DNA of 64,000 nucleotides, taken from contig CP019636.1 of NCBI GenBank assembly GCA_002163975.1, positions 4,591,501 through 4,655,500 of the forward strand, written 5' to 3'. Source of the stretch: Nostocales cyanobacterium HT-58-2. Lineage in GTDB: Bacteria; Cyanobacteriota; Cyanobacteriia; Cyanobacteriales; Nostocaceae. Made by a program: the position numbers and the translations under genes. A model generated the notes under the pieces. It worked only from the letters and a program-made list of their open reading frames with translations, searched no databases and was not told where the DNA came from. Within the stretch, counting starts at the first letter, position 1. Each line of letters begins with the position of its first letter. Positions 62,568-64,000 of the stretch are shown here, one piece after another.

Positions 62568-63347
62568 ATGAATTTTCGCAGAATTTCTGTATTAGCAAGC
62601 AATGTGTTTCGGGAAGTTGTGCGCGATCGCATCTTTTACATTGTTGGTTTTTATGCTTTCATACTCGCAGCTGCTCTTGTGTTACTTCCTGAATTTGCTG
62701 CCTCAACAGAAGACAAAATGTTTTTAGACTTTGGTTTGGCGGCGATGAGTTTTCTTGGCTTAATTGTTGCTATATTTATTGGCACAGGGTTGGTTAACAA
62801 AGAAATTGAGAAACTTACTGTTTTAGTGTTAATTACCAAACCTTTAAGCCGTAGTGAATTCATTATTGGTAAATACTTTGGCTTATTGGCAGTCCTAGCC
62901 GTATTTATCGCCGTCATGACGGTTATTTACCTGGGATTTTTGCAACTGGGTAATATTCCTTATCCGGGGAGCAGTATTCTTCTTGCCACAATTTTTTTAT
63001 TTTTACAGTTGTCTTTGATAACTGCAGTGGCGTTAACCTTTGGTGTGTTTACGAGCTCCTTGTTGGCAACAGCTTTAACACTTGCAGTTTATCTCATGGG
63101 TCATGTGACTCAAAACATATTACAACTGAGTCACATGAGTAGTAATCCTAGCATTCAACGCATGACTCAAGCACTGTATGTTGTTTTGCCAGATTTTTCG
63201 CGATTAGATTTAAAAAATGCAGCTGTTTATGGTTTGATAGCCTTGCCTGACACAGTATCACTTGTTTTAAATGCTGGTTATGGCTTAATATACACAATTC
63301 TATTTTTAGCAATCGCTATTTTTATCTTCTCTCAACGCGAATTTTAA
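62568..63347 (+). CDS. fraE: Filament integrity protein FraE (ABC-2-type permease)
   Basis: A 259-residue protein with six hydrophobic helices in the ABC-2 permease pattern: VVRDRIFYIVGFYAFILAAALVLLPE, AAMSFLGLIVAIFIGTGLVNKEIEKLTVLVLITKPLSRSEFIIGKYFG, and the paired C-terminal helices. It is encoded directly after FraD and corresponds to Anabaena FraE, needed for filament integrity and diazotrophic growth. No cognate ATPase gene is adjacent, as in Anabaena. AGGAG precedes the ATG by 10 bases. Confidence 0.9.
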   Translation: MNFRRISVLASNVFREVVRDRIFYIVGFYAFILAAALVLLPEFAASTEDKMFLDFGLAAMSFLGLIVAIFIGTGLVNKEIEKLTVLVLITKPLSRSEFIIGKYFGLLAVLAVFIAVMTVIYLGFLQLGNIPYPGSSILLATIFLFLQLSLITAVALTFGVFTSSLLATALTLAVYLMGHVTQNILQLSHMSSNPSIQRMTQALYVVLPDFSRLDLKNAAVYGLIALPDTVSLVLNAGYGLIYTILFLAIAIFIFSQREF

Positions 63348-63367
63348 CTATTGGCTAATGAAATATG

Positions 63368-63395
63368 AGTGGTTAGTTGTCATCAACCAACCACT
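63368..63395. terminator. Hairpin after fraE (TTAGTTG family, copy 3)
   Basis: AGTGGTTAGTTG pairs with CAACCAACCACT (11 of 12 positions) around a TCAT loop, 20 bases after the fraE stop codon. It is related in sequence to the repeats at 13197 and 32668 and may end the fra transcript. Confidence 0.55.
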
Positions 63396-63435
63396 AACTC
63401 CTATTATTTATCCTTTAATTAAATCTATTCTTTAA

Positions 63436-64000
63436 TTAAAAAAAGAATATGTGAGGTTGATGAATCGTTCCGTCAGGCATGATAGCACCTTGTAGTTTTG
63501 CATTCGTCAGATTTGCCTCCCAAAGGTTTGCCTCACTCAAATTTGCCTCTAGGAGATTTGCCCATGACAAGTCAGCAGCAGTTAAATTAGCTTGGTTCAA
63601 ATTTGCTTCCAATAGCCTTGCTCCACTAAGGTTTGCTCCTGCAAAATTGGCTCTGACTAAATTAGCCTCAATGAGTGATGCTTCAACTAAGTTAGCTTCA
63701 GTTAAGTCAGCTTCACTCAAATCCGCATCACACAAGGATGCTCCCCATAGCTTACTTCCAGATAATTTCACTCGCCATAAAAAAGATCCACATAAATTTG
63801 CATACGCTAAATTAGCATGACTCAAATTAGCTTCACATAAAGAAACTTCATACAAATAAGCTTCCTGTAGATTAGCGTGCATGAGATTTGCACCACTTAG
63901 GTTTGCACCCGTGAGGATTGCTTCACTCAGATTTGCACCCCGTAAATCTGCTCCTATCAAGTTAATTCCACTTAAATCAACTGCTCTCAAGTCGATACCA
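63436..64000 (-). CDS. Pentapeptide-repeat protein, 5' end off the right edge
   Basis: About 188 residues are visible, made almost entirely of A(N/D)LxX pentapeptides (ANLSEA, ANLSGA, ANLWEA), which fold into a right-handed quadrilateral beta-helix. The frame continues upstream to base 64000 without a start codon that must be used (TTG 63990 is internal), so the N-terminus is outside the window. The C-terminus ends with a short non-repeat tail (IMPDGTIHQPHIFFF). Such proteins are abundant in cyanobacteria and mostly of unknown function. It is convergent with fraE. Confidence 0.87.
   Translation of the reverse strand, partial: GIDLRAVDLSGINLIGADLRGANLSEAILTGANLSGANLMHANLQEAYLYEVSLCEANLSHANLAYANLCGSFLWRVKLSGSKLWGASLCDADLSEADLTEANLVEASLIEANLVRANFAGANLSGARLLEANLNQANLTAADLSWANLLEANLSEANLWEANLTNAKLQGAIMPDGTIHQPHIFFF

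Noticed and set aside
1..64000. CRISPR array, tRNA, rRNA or intact insertion sequence
   Set aside because: No regularly spaced repeats, no tRNA T-arm with a matching cloverleaf and no transposase frame were found by eye. A covariance-model and IS search would be needed to exclude them fully.

Overview
The window is chromosomal DNA of a filamentous, probably heterocyst-forming cyanobacterium (Nostocales type). The evidence is: very frequent GCGATCGC (HIP1) octamers inside genes; chlB for dark chlorophyll synthesis; a high-light-inducible protein; a Ycf37-like protein; LrtA; and, near the right edge, fraC-fraD-fraE, the filament-integrity/septal-junction operon of Anabaena. Heptamer tandem repeats and many palindromic intergenic repeats fit the same group. 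No rRNA, tRNA, CRISPR array, prophage or intact insertion sequence was recognised by eye.

Layout. 1-5000: an edge-truncated secreted protein, pyrF and tyrS on the minus strand, then a class A penicillin-binding protein and a DUF1825 protein. 5000-9000 is accessory: a CHAT-TIR fusion and a TIR-TPR protein face each other, followed by a small exported protein. 9400-13200: TM2-SHOCT and helix-hairpin-helix proteins, signal peptidase I, a GT39-like membrane glycosyltransferase. 13300-19400: a UvrD-family helicase, a secreted protein with internal duplications, a GrpB-like protein, rpmI-rplT, a periplasmic binding protein and Ycf37. 20000-30000: chlB, a DUF4336 protein, an HGSNAT-like membrane acyltransferase, peroxiredoxin Q, lrtA/hpf, lipB, a GNAT acetyltransferase and ligA. 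30000-34000: a carboxylate-amine ligase-like protein, a methyltransferase remnant, a TerB/Mo-nitrogenase-C protein, obgE. 34000-43600: a large MHYT hybrid histidine kinase, a beta-lactamase-fold protein, a CyRepA1-type replication protein, an M50-like protease. 44000-55200: FHA protein, pgl, rph, adenylate kinase, a CobO-like protein without a P-loop, dcd, an unusual ThyA-like fusion, an HLIP, DUF202, a thioredoxin-fold protein, aroA. 55400-64000: secA, a dihaem cytochrome, a 35-residue membrane protein, a tandem CobO, fraCDE and an edge-truncated pentapeptide-repeat protein.

Most genes are single units or short operons, often separated by hairpins and repeats. Functional neighbours are few: dcd beside the ThyA-like gene (dTMP supply), rpmI-rplT, and fraCDE. 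The points most worth a second look are the CHAT-TIR/TIR-TPR pair, the MtrA-like/ThyA-like fusion, the chromosomal CyRepA1-type gene, the P-loop-less CobO relative, a MITE-like repeat whose hairpin core is inverted between two copies, and several genes carrying in-frame low-complexity insertions.

Start codons were chosen by eye. Where the longest open frame began with TTG or GTG and an internal ATG matched the family start or a ribosome-binding site, the ATG was used.
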